In this document: positions 27,587 to 36,552 of the stretch, piece after piece
Layout: every line of letters starts with the position of its first letter
How positions within the stretch are numbered: position 1 is the first letter of the stretch
Assembly: GCF_000687535.1 (NCBI RefSeq)
Contig: NZ_JHWC01000004.1
Span: forward strand, 62,001-126,000
Origin: Helicobacter rodentium ATCC 700285
GTDB taxonomy: Bacteria; Campylobacterota; Campylobacteria; Campylobacterales; Helicobacteraceae
Direction: 5' to 3'
DNA length: 64,000 nucleotides
Notes under the pieces: generated by a model
What the model saw: the letters and a program-made list of their open reading frames with translations, nothing else
Told to the model about the DNA's origin: nothing
The model's database searches: none
Translations under genes and position numbers: made by a program

Positions 27587-28540
27587 GTGTTAAACTTTGA
27601 ACAAGATGATACTCTAAAAGTCGGAACAAACGAAATGGAGTTGCTAGACTTTAGAATCTATAAACTTGAAAAAGGTAAGTTGTATGAGGGAATTTATGGA
27701 ATTAATGTCGCAAAAGTTAATGAAACTATACGCTTACCAGAGCTTACAGAATTACCGGGTGTGCCTGATTATATAGAGGGAATTTTTGATTTGCGAGGTG
27801 TTGTAATACCTGTGATTAACCTTGCAAAATGGATGAATGTTGAAGTTCCAAAGAATAAAAAAATTAAACCGCGTGTTATTATTGCCGAGTTTAATAATAT
27901 TATGATAGGCTTTATTGTGCATGAGGCTAAAAGGATTCGTCGTATTAATTGGAAAGATATTGAGCCTGCGCATTTTAGTGCTTCTGCTGAATCCAATATG
28001 GACAAAAGTAAAATCACAGGTGTTACAAGGATTGAGGGCGATCAAGTATTGCTGATTTTAGATTTAGAAAGCATTGTGCAAGACTTGGGCTTCTATCAAC
28101 CAGAGATGAGCTCAGAACGTGTTTATAACAAATTTAGCGGATTGGCATTGGTGCTTGATGATAGTTCCATTGCTAGAAAAATCCTAAAAGAGTTTTTGGA
28201 AAAAATGGGCTTTGATGTCGCAGAAGCGAATAATGGAGAAGCCGGGTTGCAAAAACTCCAGAAACTCTATGAAAATTATGGAGAAAGTCTCATTAAGCAA
28301 TTAAAAATCATTATTTCAGACATTGAAATGCCACAAATGGACGGATTCCACTTTGCTGCGAAAGTAAAAGAGGATCCGAGATTTGCTAAGATACCAATCG
28401 TATTTAGTTCATCTATTAGCGATAAATTTAGTGAAATTCGTGGTAAGGAAGCGGGTGCGGAATCTTATTTGGTTAAATTTGATGGCAACAGATTTCACGA
28501 TGAGATTTCAAGAATTATCAACAAATACAACAACAATTAG
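27587..28540 (+). CDS. cheV: Chemotaxis coupling protein CheV
   Basis: CheW-like domain (about 15-165) fused to a receiver (about 180-315). It couples chemoreceptors to CheA and can be phosphorylated. The CheW part has LPGVPDYIEGIFDLRGVVIP; the receiver has LVLDDSSIARKILKEF, the phospho-Asp in IIISDIEMPQMDG, and a late Lys (YLVKFDG). 317 aa. GTG start, AAAAGGAG upstream. It begins the cheV-cheA-cheW operon. Confidence 0.95.
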   Translation: MLNFEQDDTLKVGTNEMELLDFRIYKLEKGKLYEGIYGINVAKVNETIRLPELTELPGVPDYIEGIFDLRGVVIPVINLAKWMNVEVPKNKKIKPRVIIAEFNNIMIGFIVHEAKRIRRINWKDIEPAHFSASAESNMDKSKITGVTRIEGDQVLLILDLESIVQDLGFYQPEMSSERVYNKFSGLALVLDDSSIARKILKEFLEKMGFDVAEANNGEAGLQKLQKLYENYGESLIKQLKIIISDIEMPQMDGFHFAAKVKEDPRFAKIPIVFSSSISDKFSEIRGKEAGAESYLVKFDGNRFHDEISRIINKYNNN

Positions 28541-28573
28541 CACAAATTTTATTTTATAAAGGAAGGTATAACT

Positions 28574-31003
28574 ATGGACGAAATGCAAGAAATACTAGAG
28601 GATTTCCTGATTGAAGCCTTTGAAATGGTTGAGCAACTTGACCAAGATTTAGTGGAATTGGAAAATAATCCAGACGATTTAGATTTGTTAAATAGAATCT
28701 TTAGGGTTGCCCACACGATTAAGGGTTCGGGTTCATTTTTGAATTTTTCAGTTTTGACACATTTAACGCATCATATGGAAGATGTATTAAATAAGGCAAG
28801 ACACGGAGAATTAGCAATTACTCCAGATATTATGGATGTTGTTTTGGAATCCATTGATTTTATGAAAAAGCTATTAAATGCGATTCGTGATACAGGTACC
28901 GATGCTAATACGGGTTTAGATGGGGATATTGCTAGTGTAGTTGAGAGATTAGATGCAATTTCAAAGGGTGAATCTCCACAAGCTGTTGCTACTGCAGAAG
29001 CACCAGCACCCACAGAAGCACAAGCACCGCAAGTATCTGAACCAGAATCCGATGAGCCAGAACCTGATTATGCTAATATGTCCCCAGAAGAAGTTGAAAA
29101 AGAGATTGAGAGATTGCTCAATAAACGTCAAGAGGAAGATAAGAAAAAACGAGAAGAAAAACGTGCAAAAGGTGAATTAGATGATGTGCAAGCACCGGGT
29201 GAAGTAGTAGATAATTCACCTGCTGCTGCGCCTAGTGCAGCCCCAGCAGCTGCCGCACCTGCTGCGAAACCAGCTCCAGCAGCAAAACCTGCACCTGCTG
29301 CGAAACCAGCCTCAGCAGCAAAAGCTCGTGGTGGTGGAGAGGAAAGTAAGACTCCAGCGACTGCAATGGAACAAACAATTCGTGTAGATGTTAAGAGACT
29401 TGATAGCTTAATGAATCTTATTGGTGAGTTGGTTCTTGGTAAGAACCGCTTAATTAAAATTTATAATGATGTAGAAGAACGTTATGAGGGCGAAAAATTC
29501 CTTGAGGAATTAAATCAAGTTGTTGCTAGTGTTTCTATGGTAACTACGGATATTCAACTTGCGGTTATGAAAACAAGAATGTTGCCAATTGGAAGAGTTT
29601 TTAATAAATTTCCTCGTATGGTGCGCGACCTTTCAAGAGACCTTGGCAAAGAAATTGATTTGGTTATTAGTGGAGAGGAAACAGAGCTTGATAAGTCTAT
29701 CGTAGAGGAAATTGGAGATCCATTGGTGCATTTGATTAGGAATGCTTGTGATCACGGCGTAGAATCTAAAGAGGACAGAGTTGCAGCAGGTAAGTCAGAG
29801 AAGGGAACGGTCGAGCTTAAGGCATACAATGAAGGAAACCATATTGTCGTAGAAATTAAAGATGATGGTAAGGGAATGGATCCAGATATATTGCGTTCCA
29901 AAGCTGTAGAAAAAGGTCTTATTAGCGAACGCGAAGCGGATTCTATGACAGACAAAGAGGCTTACGGATTGATTTTTAGAGCCGGTTTTTCAACTGCAAA
30001 AGTCGTTACAAATGTTAGCGGACGCGGTGTTGGAATGGACGTTGTCAAAACAAATATTGAAAAACTCAATGGTATCATTGATGTAGAGAGCGTTCTTGGA
30101 GAGGGTACTATTTTAAAACTCAAAATTCCTCTTACTTTGGCTATTATCCAGTCTTTGCTTGTTGGTGTGCAAGAAGAGTTTTATGCGATTCCGCTTGCTT
30201 CTGTTATTGAAACTGTTAGAATCTCTCAAGATGAAATTTATACCGTTGAAAACAAAAGTGTATTGCGCTTAAGGAATGAAGTATTGCCATTGGTGCGTTT
30301 AGCAGATATTTTTGGAGTAGATTCTGTATTTGATGATTCCGAACAAGCTTATGTTGTTGTAATTGGTTTAGCGGAAAATAAAATCGGTATTATTGTTGAT
30401 TTTCTTATTGGGCAAGAAGAGGTTGTTATCAAATCTCTTGGCTCTTACTTGAAGGGAACAGAAGGAATTGCAGGTGCGACAATTCGTGGCGATGGTAGAG
30501 TAACGCTAATTGTGGATATTGCTGCAATGATGCAAATGGCAAAAAATGTTAAAGTCAGCATCAATAAGCTAATCCAAGAAAATGAAACCAAAAAGGAAAA
30601 AAGCTCTCCAAGCGATTATCAAGTTTTAATTGTAGATGATTCTATGACTGATCGCGCTATTATGAGAAAATCCTTAAAGCCTTTAGGTGTTACTTTGACT
30701 GAAGCAACCAACGGAGCAGAAGCTTTAGATATAATCAAAAATGGAGATAAACACTTTGATGCTATTTTGATTGATATAGAAATGCCTAAGATGGACGGCT
30801 ATACATTGGCAGCAGAGATTCGCAAATATGCTAAATTTAAAAATCTGCCACTTGTTGCAGTTACAAGTAGGACTAGCAAGACAGATAGAATGCGCGGTGT
30901 AGAATCTGGAATGACAGAGTATATCACTAAGCCTTATTCACCAGAATATTTAATGAATGTTGTCAAACGAAATATTAACTTAACTGTGGAGGTAACCGAA
31001 TAA
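28574..31003 (+). CDS. cheA: Chemotaxis histidine kinase CheA with fused CheY-like receiver
   Basis: 809 aa kinase. Order of domains: HPt (about 1-105, phospho-His in FRVAHTIKGSGSF); acidic then Ala/Pro/Lys-rich linker (about 140-260); dimerisation; HATPase with DPLVHLIRNACDHGVES and GRGVGMDVVKTN; a CheW-like domain; and a C-terminal receiver from about 685, with LIVDDSMTDRAIM and phospho-Asp in AILIDIEMPKMDGY. CheA-receiver (CheAY) fusions are typical of Helicobacter and Campylobacter. The linker has tandem AAKPAP-type repeats. Its stop overlaps the cheW start. Confidence 0.97.
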   Translation: MDEMQEILEDFLIEAFEMVEQLDQDLVELENNPDDLDLLNRIFRVAHTIKGSGSFLNFSVLTHLTHHMEDVLNKARHGELAITPDIMDVVLESIDFMKKLLNAIRDTGTDANTGLDGDIASVVERLDAISKGESPQAVATAEAPAPTEAQAPQVSEPESDEPEPDYANMSPEEVEKEIERLLNKRQEEDKKKREEKRAKGELDDVQAPGEVVDNSPAAAPSAAPAAAAPAAKPAPAAKPAPAAKPASAAKARGGGEESKTPATAMEQTIRVDVKRLDSLMNLIGELVLGKNRLIKIYNDVEERYEGEKFLEELNQVVASVSMVTTDIQLAVMKTRMLPIGRVFNKFPRMVRDLSRDLGKEIDLVISGEETELDKSIVEEIGDPLVHLIRNACDHGVESKEDRVAAGKSEKGTVELKAYNEGNHIVVEIKDDGKGMDPDILRSKAVEKGLISEREADSMTDKEAYGLIFRAGFSTAKVVTNVSGRGVGMDVVKTNIEKLNGIIDVESVLGEGTILKLKIPLTLAIIQSLLVGVQEEFYAIPLASVIETVRISQDEIYTVENKSVLRLRNEVLPLVRLADIFGVDSVFDDSEQAYVVVIGLAENKIGIIVDFLIGQEEVVIKSLGSYLKGTEGIAGATIRGDGRVTLIVDIAAMMQMAKNVKVSINKLIQENETKKEKSSPSDYQVLIVDDSMTDRAIMRKSLKPLGVTLTEATNGAEALDIIKNGDKHFDAILIDIEMPKMDGYTLAAEIRKYAKFKNLPLVAVTSRTSKTDRMRGVESGMTEYITKPYSPEYLMNVVKRNINLTVEVTE
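29262..29331 (+). repeat. Ala-Lys-Pro-Ala tandem repeat in the CheA linker
   Basis: Near-identical units encoding AAKPAP/AAKPAS repeat in tandem inside cheA. They form a flexible linker between the phosphotransfer and kinase parts. Repeat number may vary between strains. Confidence 0.7.
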
Positions 31004-31494
31004 TGAGTAATCAATTACAAGATGTTTTGCAAAAACAACAAGCACAAAAAAAGCCACCCGTTGAGACAGAAAATGTGATTCAGCTTGTTGCCTTTGTAGT
31101 TGGGTCAGAAGAGTTTGCTGTGCCAATCCTAAGCATTCAAGAAATTATCAAACCATTAGAATACACAAGGGTTCCGGGAGTACCGAATTATGTGCTAGGT
31201 GTATTTAATATGCGCGGTTGGGTTGTGCCATTAATTAACCTTCGTTTAAAATTTGGTTTGCCTTATGAAAAGCCTACAGAAGATACGCGCTATATTGTTA
31301 TCCGCAATCAAGAAGAGCGTGCAGGATTTGTTATTGATCGCTTAACAGAAGCTGTACGTATTAAAGAGTCTGATATTGATCCTACGCCCGAAACAATCAG
31401 TCAAGATGAAAATTTAATCTATGGTGTAGGTAAAAGAGACGATAGAATTATTACTATTTTGCGCCCTGAAGAACTTTTGAAACGCACTTTCTAA
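31003..31494 (+). CDS. cheW: Chemotaxis coupling protein CheW
   Basis: 163 aa adaptor linking chemoreceptors and CheA. The CheW domain includes FVVGSEEFAVPILSIQEII, RVPGVPNYVLGVFNMRGWVV, and RAGFVIDRLTEAVRI. It is preceded by a 20-residue Gln/Lys-rich N-terminus. The ATG overlaps the cheA TAA by one base (TAATG). A hairpin terminator follows. Confidence 0.96.
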   Translation: MSNQLQDVLQKQQAQKKPPVETENVIQLVAFVVGSEEFAVPILSIQEIIKPLEYTRVPGVPNYVLGVFNMRGWVVPLINLRLKFGLPYEKPTEDTRYIVIRNQEERAGFVIDRLTEAVRIKESDIDPTPETISQDENLIYGVGKRDDRIITILRPEELLKRTF

Positions 31495-31503
31495 ACTTAG
31501 TTT

Positions 31504-31538
31504 GATTCTTAAAAACCCATTGGGTTTTTTTAAGAATC
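31504..31538 (+). terminator. Terminator of the cheV-cheA-cheW operon
   Basis: GATTCTTAAAAACCC (31504-31518) pairs with GGGTTTTT and AAGAATC downstream through a 3-base loop and a small TT bulge. It lies 10 bases after the cheW stop and may serve the convergent gpsA as well. Confidence 0.8.
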
Positions 31539-31566
31539 TTTATTTACTGATTTGCTTTTACAAAGA

Positions 31567-32454
31567 TTATGAACTTTTCATTAAATCATTTAAGCTTTGC
31601 TTTGGATTCTTGCCATTCATAATGAGTGCAACTTCTTTTGCAATGGGTGTATAAATATTATGTTTTTGACTTAGAGAATAAATCTCTTTAGAAGTCTTAA
31701 CTCCCTCTGCAACTTCCCCAATTTCTTCTAAAATTGTTGGTAAAGTTTTTCCTAGAGCCAATCCAATTCCTACACGAAAGTTACGCGAGAGTGTGGAGTT
31801 AGCAGTTAAAAATAAATCTCCTGCTCCTGATAATCCTAAAAATGTGGAATCCTGTGCGCCAAAGTATTTGCCAAAACGCGTCATTTCCACTAATCCTCTA
31901 GCTACCAAAGACGCACGCGCATTGTTGCCTAAGCCCATTCCCTCGCAGATTCCGCTTGCAATCGCAATGACATTTTTATACGCACCGCCTATTTCACCCC
32001 CTATAATATCCTCACAAGCGTAAGGTTTAATGAAGTTTGGAAACAATGGTAACCATTCTTTCGCATTCTCTAATTGGTTGGTGTGGATATTTAAGGCACA
32101 AGGCAATGAGGCTTGGACTTCTTTAGCAAAACTCGGTCCTGCTAGAAAACATAAATGCGCATTTGGATACAAGGATTCAAAAATCTCACTAACAAATTGT
32201 CCTTGTGCGATTCCTTTAGAGGCAACAAGAATCTTTGCTTCTTTGGGTAGAGGTGTGGTAGCAAGCCACGCGTGTAGCGCAGAGCTTACAATGGCAACAA
32301 TAAAGAAATCGCTATCTTGCGCTTCTTTGGGAGTGATTTGCGATTTTGTTTCTAAATTTTTACGAGAGACAATATAGCAATCATTTGTTTGACTAAAAGC
32401 AAAATGCAAAGCCTTCCCCCAAGCACCTCCGCCAAATACACTTATCTTGGGCAT
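31567..32454 (-). CDS. gpsA: Glycerol-3-phosphate dehydrogenase [NAD(P)+]
   Basis: Makes sn-glycerol-3-phosphate for phospholipids. N-terminal Rossmann loop ISVFGGGAWGKALHFAF, then LVASKGIAQGQF, FLAGPSFAKEV, catalytic Lys region GGAYKNVIAIASGICEGMGLG and FLGLSGAGDLFLT. 295 aa from ATG 32454; an upstream in-frame start at 32493 adds a non-family extension and is not favoured. It converges on the che operon. Confidence 0.95.
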   Translation of the reverse strand: MPKISVFGGGAWGKALHFAFSQTNDCYIVSRKNLETKSQITPKEAQDSDFFIVAIVSSALHAWLATTPLPKEAKILVASKGIAQGQFVSEIFESLYPNAHLCFLAGPSFAKEVQASLPCALNIHTNQLENAKEWLPLFPNFIKPYACEDIIGGEIGGAYKNVIAIASGICEGMGLGNNARASLVARGLVEMTRFGKYFGAQDSTFLGLSGAGDLFLTANSTLSRNFRVGIGLALGKTLPTILEEIGEVAEGVKTSKEIYSLSQKHNIYTPIAKEVALIMNGKNPKQSLNDLMKSS

Positions 32455-32553
32455 TTCAATCCTTATAAAATGAAAGTTTGATTTTGGAATCACAATTTTA
32501 GTAAAAATATATTAAAATTTTACTTCGCTAAAATCAAAAACAAAAGAGTTTTA

Positions 32554-33852
32554 ATGTCCCTACAAAATTTAAAAGAACGTTTAAATGGTTTGAATCTTTC
32601 TCCCGCATTTGGTTTGGTTATTAAAGTGGAGCAAGGATTTTTATCTGCTAGTGGATTAGTTCCGCATATTGGCGATATTGTTCGCATTATAGGAGAAGAT
32701 AATAGCGCAATGGGTATGGTAACGGCCCTAGAAAAAGATAATTTTAAAATTACACCTTTTTCTTTCATTGAAGGAATGAAAGTGGGCGATAAAGTTTATT
32801 TGAATACGCGCGGATTACAGATTCCTATTGGACCTGAATTGCTTGGAAGAGTGATTAATCCATTAGGAGAACCCATAGACAATAAAGGCATATTAAAAGC
32901 CGAGGGAGCAATGCCTATTATTCGTCCTCCTATTGCGGCAATGCAGCGCGGAATGATTAATGAGGTTTTTAGTGTAGGCGTGAAAAGTATTGATGGGCTA
33001 TTGACTTGCGGTAAGGGGCAAAAACTCGGAATCTTTGCGGGGAGTGGGGTTGGAAAATCTACTTTAATGGGAATGATTGTACGTGGCGCAAGTGCAAAGA
33101 TTAAAGTGATTGCTTTGATTGGGGAGCGGGGCAGGGAAGTGCCGGAGTTTGTAGAGAAAAATTTAGGGGGGGATTTGACAAACACGGTGCTTATAGTTGC
33201 TACAAGCGATGATTCTCCTTTGATGAGAAAATATGGAGCGTTTGCTGCAATGAGTGTGGCAGAATATTTCAAGGCTAAAGGAGAAGATGTTTTATTTATG
33301 ATGGATTCTGTAACGCGTTTTGCTATGGCGCAAAGAGAGATTGGGTTGGCACTAGGAGAGCCACCAACAAGCAAGGGTTATCCGCCCTCTGTCTTAACGC
33401 TTTTACCGCAATTAATGGAGAGAGCGGGTAAAGAGGAGGGGAGTGGTTCTATTACGGCATATTTCACAGTGCTAGTAGAGGGTGATGATATGAGTGATCC
33501 TATTGCAGACCAAAGCCGAAGCATTTTGGACGGACATATTGTGCTAGATCGTTCCTTAACGGATTTTGGAATCTATCCACCGATTAATGTTTTAAACTCT
33601 GCTTCAAGGCTTATGGGAGATGTCGCAACAAAGGAACATATTGCAGCGGCAAGAAAGTTCCGCAGACTCTACTCAATGTTAAAAGAAAATGAAGTGCTAA
33701 TTAGAATCGGGGCATATCAAGCAGGAAGCGATAAGGATTTAGATGAAGCCATTGCAAAAAAAAGTGGAATGGAGGAGTATTTGAAACAAAGTTATAATGA
33801 GGCAATTAGCTATGAGGAAAGTGTGCAACAACTAATAGAGCTTATGCAATAG
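32554..33852 (+). CDS. fliI: Flagellum-specific ATPase FliI
   Basis: Cytoplasmic ATPase of the flagellar type III export apparatus, related to F1 beta. It has Walker A in GIFAGSGVGKSTLMG, ALIGERGREVPEF, Walker B region DVLFMMDSVTRFAMAQREIG, and the GSITAYFTVLVEGDDMSDPI loop. 432 aa. A 7-G run at 33166-33172 encodes the LGGD segment and is the longest homopolymer in this gene. Confidence 0.96.
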   Translation: MSLQNLKERLNGLNLSPAFGLVIKVEQGFLSASGLVPHIGDIVRIIGEDNSAMGMVTALEKDNFKITPFSFIEGMKVGDKVYLNTRGLQIPIGPELLGRVINPLGEPIDNKGILKAEGAMPIIRPPIAAMQRGMINEVFSVGVKSIDGLLTCGKGQKLGIFAGSGVGKSTLMGMIVRGASAKIKVIALIGERGREVPEFVEKNLGGDLTNTVLIVATSDDSPLMRKYGAFAAMSVAEYFKAKGEDVLFMMDSVTRFAMAQREIGLALGEPPTSKGYPPSVLTLLPQLMERAGKEEGSGSITAYFTVLVEGDDMSDPIADQSRSILDGHIVLDRSLTDFGIYPPINVLNSASRLMGDVATKEHIAAARKFRRLYSMLKENEVLIRIGAYQAGSDKDLDEAIAKKSGMEEYLKQSYNEAISYEESVQQLIELMQ

Positions 33853-33948
33853 TCACCAAAAACTAAAAAGATATGAAATGCTCAAAGCGGTAAAATAATT
33901 TTTAACTAAAAGAATTGTAAAATTTTTCATTTTTTAAATTATTTGTTG

Positions 33949-33954
33949 TATAAT
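33949..33954 (+). promoter_or_regulatory. Putative -10 box for trxA operon
   Basis: TATAAT within TTGTTGTATAATGCG, 35 bases before the trxA ATG in a 137-base AT-rich gap after fliI. Likely drives trxA and possibly the genes up to the radical SAM gene. Confidence 0.6.
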
Positions 33955-33989
33955 GCGCTGATAAATTTTATTATTTTAAGGAGAAAAAT

Positions 33990-34307
33990 ATGGCTGGTTA
34001 CATTGAATTAACAGAGCAAAATTTTGAAGATACAATCAAAGATGGCGTGGTAATGGTAGATTTTTGGGCACCTTGGTGCGGACCTTGCAGAATGATTGCT
34101 CCCGTGATTGATAGTCTTGCAGAGCAATACGCAGGTAAGGCAAAAATTTGCAAAGTGAATACTGATGAGCAACAAGAGCTTGCAGCGAAATTTGGGATTC
34201 GTTCTATTCCAACGATTTTCTTTTATAAAAATGGAGAAAAAGTTGATGAAATGATTGGAGCTTCTACGGAGCAAGATTTTAAAGACAAACTTGATGGCTT
34301 ATTGTAA
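33990..34307 (+). CDS. trxA: Thioredoxin
   Basis: 105 aa thioredoxin with the WCGPC redox site in VDFWAPWCGPCRMIAPVID and the cis-Pro loop FGIRSIPTIFFYKNG. Reduces protein disulfides in the cytoplasm using electrons from TrxB, encoded two genes downstream. AAGGAGAAA upstream of the ATG. Confidence 0.98.
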   Translation: MAGYIELTEQNFEDTIKDGVVMVDFWAPWCGPCRMIAPVIDSLAEQYAGKAKICKVNTDEQQELAAKFGIRSIPTIFFYKNGEKVDEMIGASTEQDFKDKLDGLL

Positions 34308-34345
34308 GTGTTTTTTCAATCTTTAGTTAAGGGAGAATAGGGAGC

Positions 34346-34825
34346 ATGAAAAAATGCTGTCCGGGTCTTCCTCTTGCATTTGTTGTCATTTTTGTGGTTG
34401 GTGCATTTTTATATTATCAATATTCTTTTACATCGGTTTCAAAAATTAATTTTAGTGAGGATTCTTTTTATCAAAAACAAGAGGATTCCATTAATTTGTT
34501 TGAGCCACAAGATTCACAATATAAATTGTGTTTTTATAGCTCGTTTTCCCCAAATTCTACAGATTTTTTAACAAAAAATATACAAGAAACCCCGATTCTC
34601 TTGGCGATTGACTTTTATCAGCAAAATCGAGAAACTCAAAAGTATATTCCAAATCTTGTGGAATTAAAAATTTCAAGTAATTTAATGTTAAAATTGATTC
34701 ATGAGTTTGATTTAAGGGTATTACCGCAATGCTTTTTGCTAAAACGAGAGAGTAAAGATTCCAAGCTTTATATACATTTAAAAGAGAATGGAATTTATAA
34801 ATTAATGAATTTTAAAGAAAAATAA
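34346..34825 (+). CDS. Membrane-anchored protein between trxA and trxB, possibly thioredoxin-fold
   Basis: 159 aa, not assigned to a family. After KKCCPG there is one hydrophobic anchor (LPLAFVVIFVVGAFLYYQY), so the rest probably faces the periplasm. The segment EFDLRVLPQCFLLKR looks like a thioredoxin cis-Pro loop followed by a beta strand, and LCFYSSFSPNSTDF might match the position of a redox site, but no CxxC pair is present there. GGGAGAA precedes the ATG. trxB follows by 9 bases, so it is in the thioredoxin operon. Thioredoxin fold is an inference from short similarity and position. Confidence 0.72.
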   Translation: MKKCCPGLPLAFVVIFVVGAFLYYQYSFTSVSKINFSEDSFYQKQEDSINLFEPQDSQYKLCFYSSFSPNSTDFLTKNIQETPILLAIDFYQQNRETQKYIPNLVELKISSNLMLKLIHEFDLRVLPQCFLLKRESKDSKLYIHLKENGIYKLMNFKEK

Positions 34826-34834
34826 GGAGTTAAG

Positions 34835-35773
34835 ATGTTAGAGTTAGCAATTATTGGTGGAGGTCCTGCTGGGCTAAGCGCTGGATTGTATGCAACAAGA
34901 GGTGGTTTAAAAGATGTTGTAATGTTTGAAAAAGGTATGCCCGGAGGGCAAATCACTTCAAGCAGTGAAATGGAGAATTATCCGGGTGTTGCAGAAGTTA
35001 AAAGTGGATTTGATTTTATGATGCCTTGGCAAGAGCAGTGTTTCCGTTTTGGTTTAAAACACGAAATGAAAGAGGTTGTGCGCGTAAAAAAAGTTGGTAA
35101 TCACTTTGGTATTATGCTAAGCGATAATATGGAAGTGGAATCTAAAGCGGTTATTGTTGCAACAGGTGGAAGCCCTAAAAGGTCTGGCGTTAAAGGCGAA
35201 GATGTATTTTGGGGCAAAGGTGTGAGTTCTTGTGCAACTTGCGATGGATTTTTTTACAAGAACAAAGAGGTTGTCGTGCTTGGAGGTGGAGATACGGCTG
35301 TGGAGGAATCCATTTATCTTGCAAAAATTTGCTCTAAGGTTACTTTGATTCATCGTAGAAATGCTTTTCGTGCTTCTCCTGTTACATTAGAAAGAGCGAG
35401 GAATGAGGCTAAAATTGAATTTCTAACTCCATATGGCATTGAAGAGATTTGTGGAGATGCATCGGGGGTTACGGGGTTAAAGCTAAAAAATTTAGAAAAT
35501 GAATCTTCAAAAGAAATAAAAGCAGATGGAATCTTTGTGCTGATTGGCTTTAATGTAAATAATGCAGTGCTTATGCAAGAAGATGGTAGTGTCATTTGTG
35601 CTATGAATGAGTATGGACAAGCGATTGTGAATCTTAGAATGGAAACAAATATTCCCGGTTTATTTGTGGCGGGTGATTTGAGATCGGAAGCCTCAAAACA
35701 AGTAGTGTGTGCAGCAGCAGATGGTGCGACAGCAGCACTTGGAGCGATTGAATACATTGAACATCATAAATAA
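34835..35773 (+). CDS. trxB: Thioredoxin reductase
   Basis: FAD/NADPH flavoenzyme that reduces thioredoxin. FAD loop [16 protein letters not shown], redox site [10 protein letters not shown] (CATC), NADPH loop [18 protein letters not shown], and C-terminal [11 protein letters not shown]. 312 aa. In the trxA operon, 9 bases after the membrane-anchored gene and 9 before dapB. Confidence 0.97.
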   Translation: MLELAIIGGGPAGLSAGLYATRGGLKDVVMFEKGMPGGQITSSSEMENYPGVAEVKSGFDFMMPWQEQCFRFGLKHEMKEVVRVKKVGNHFGIMLSDNMEVESKAVIVATGGSPKRSGVKGEDVFWGKGVSSCATCDGFFYKNKEVVVLGGGDTAVEESIYLAKICSKVTLIHRRNAFRASPVTLERARNEAKIEFLTPYGIEEICGDASGVTGLKLKNLENESSKEIKADGIFVLIGFNVNNAVLMQEDGSVICAMNEYGQAIVNLRMETNIPGLFVAGDLRSEASKQVVCAAADGATAALGAIEYIEHHK

Positions 35774-35782
35774 GGAGCATTT

Positions 35783-36550
35783 ATGCTAGGTATTGGAGTC
35801 TTTGGAGCTGGTGGACGTGTCGGGAAATTGGTTGTAGATTTAGCTAAAGTGAATCATCAAGTAAAATTAGAGTGCGTATATGTGCGCAGGGACTTAGATT
35901 TTTCTATTGACCCCGGTGTTTTAATTACCGCTGATTTAAAGATTTTATTAGAAAGTTCTGATGTAGTTATTGACTTTACAACTGCAGAGGGGACGAGGGC
36001 GTTATTGGAAGTAGCTCTTGATAATCCTAAGCCAATTGTAATTGGCACAACAGGCTTGGAATCTCATCACGAGAATCTCATCAAAGAAGCTTCTAAAAAA
36101 ATGCCTATTTTGTATGCTAGTAATATGTCTTTAGGTATTGCAGTATTAAATAAGGCAATTAAATTGGTTGCAAGCACTTTGCGTGATTTTGATATTGAAA
36201 TTGTAGAAACACACCATCATCATAAAAAAGACTCTCCTAGTGGAACAGCTTTGCGTTTGGCTCAAACTTGTGCGCAAGCTAGGGGTTTAGAGTTAGATAA
36301 AGTGCGCAAAAGCGGTAGAAACGGCAATATTGGAGAACGCGAAAAAGATGAGATTGGTGTAATGGCATTGCGCGGTGGTGATGTTGCTGGAATCCATAAT
36401 GTGGGATTCTATGGAAATGGAGAGTATTTGGAGTTTATCCATACGGCAACCTCTCGTGCTACTTTTGCGCAAGGAGCAATTAAGGCTGCCCTTTGGCTGC
36501 ATAAGCAACCTAATGGGCTATATGGTATTGAAGATTCTTTGGGATTATAA
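35783..36550 (+). CDS. dapB: 4-hydroxy-tetrahydrodipicolinate reductase
   Basis: Reductase in lysine and diaminopimelate synthesis. N-terminal loop GVFGAGGRVGKLVVD, IGTTGLES, and the signature EIVETHHHHKKDSPSGTALRLA containing the catalytic His and Lys. 255 aa. AAGGAGC upstream; purF starts 2 bases after its stop. Confidence 0.96.
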   Translation: MLGIGVFGAGGRVGKLVVDLAKVNHQVKLECVYVRRDLDFSIDPGVLITADLKILLESSDVVIDFTTAEGTRALLEVALDNPKPIVIGTTGLESHHENLIKEASKKMPILYASNMSLGIAVLNKAIKLVASTLRDFDIEIVETHHHHKKDSPSGTALRLAQTCAQARGLELDKVRKSGRNGNIGEREKDEIGVMALRGGDVAGIHNVGFYGNGEYLEFIHTATSRATFAQGAIKAALWLHKQPNGLYGIEDSLGL

Positions 36551-36552
36551 GC

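Noticed and set aside
32796-33374. Long antisense open frame (192 codons) opposite fliI
   Set aside because: fliI is unmistakable on the other strand; the antisense frame is a by-product of its codon usage.
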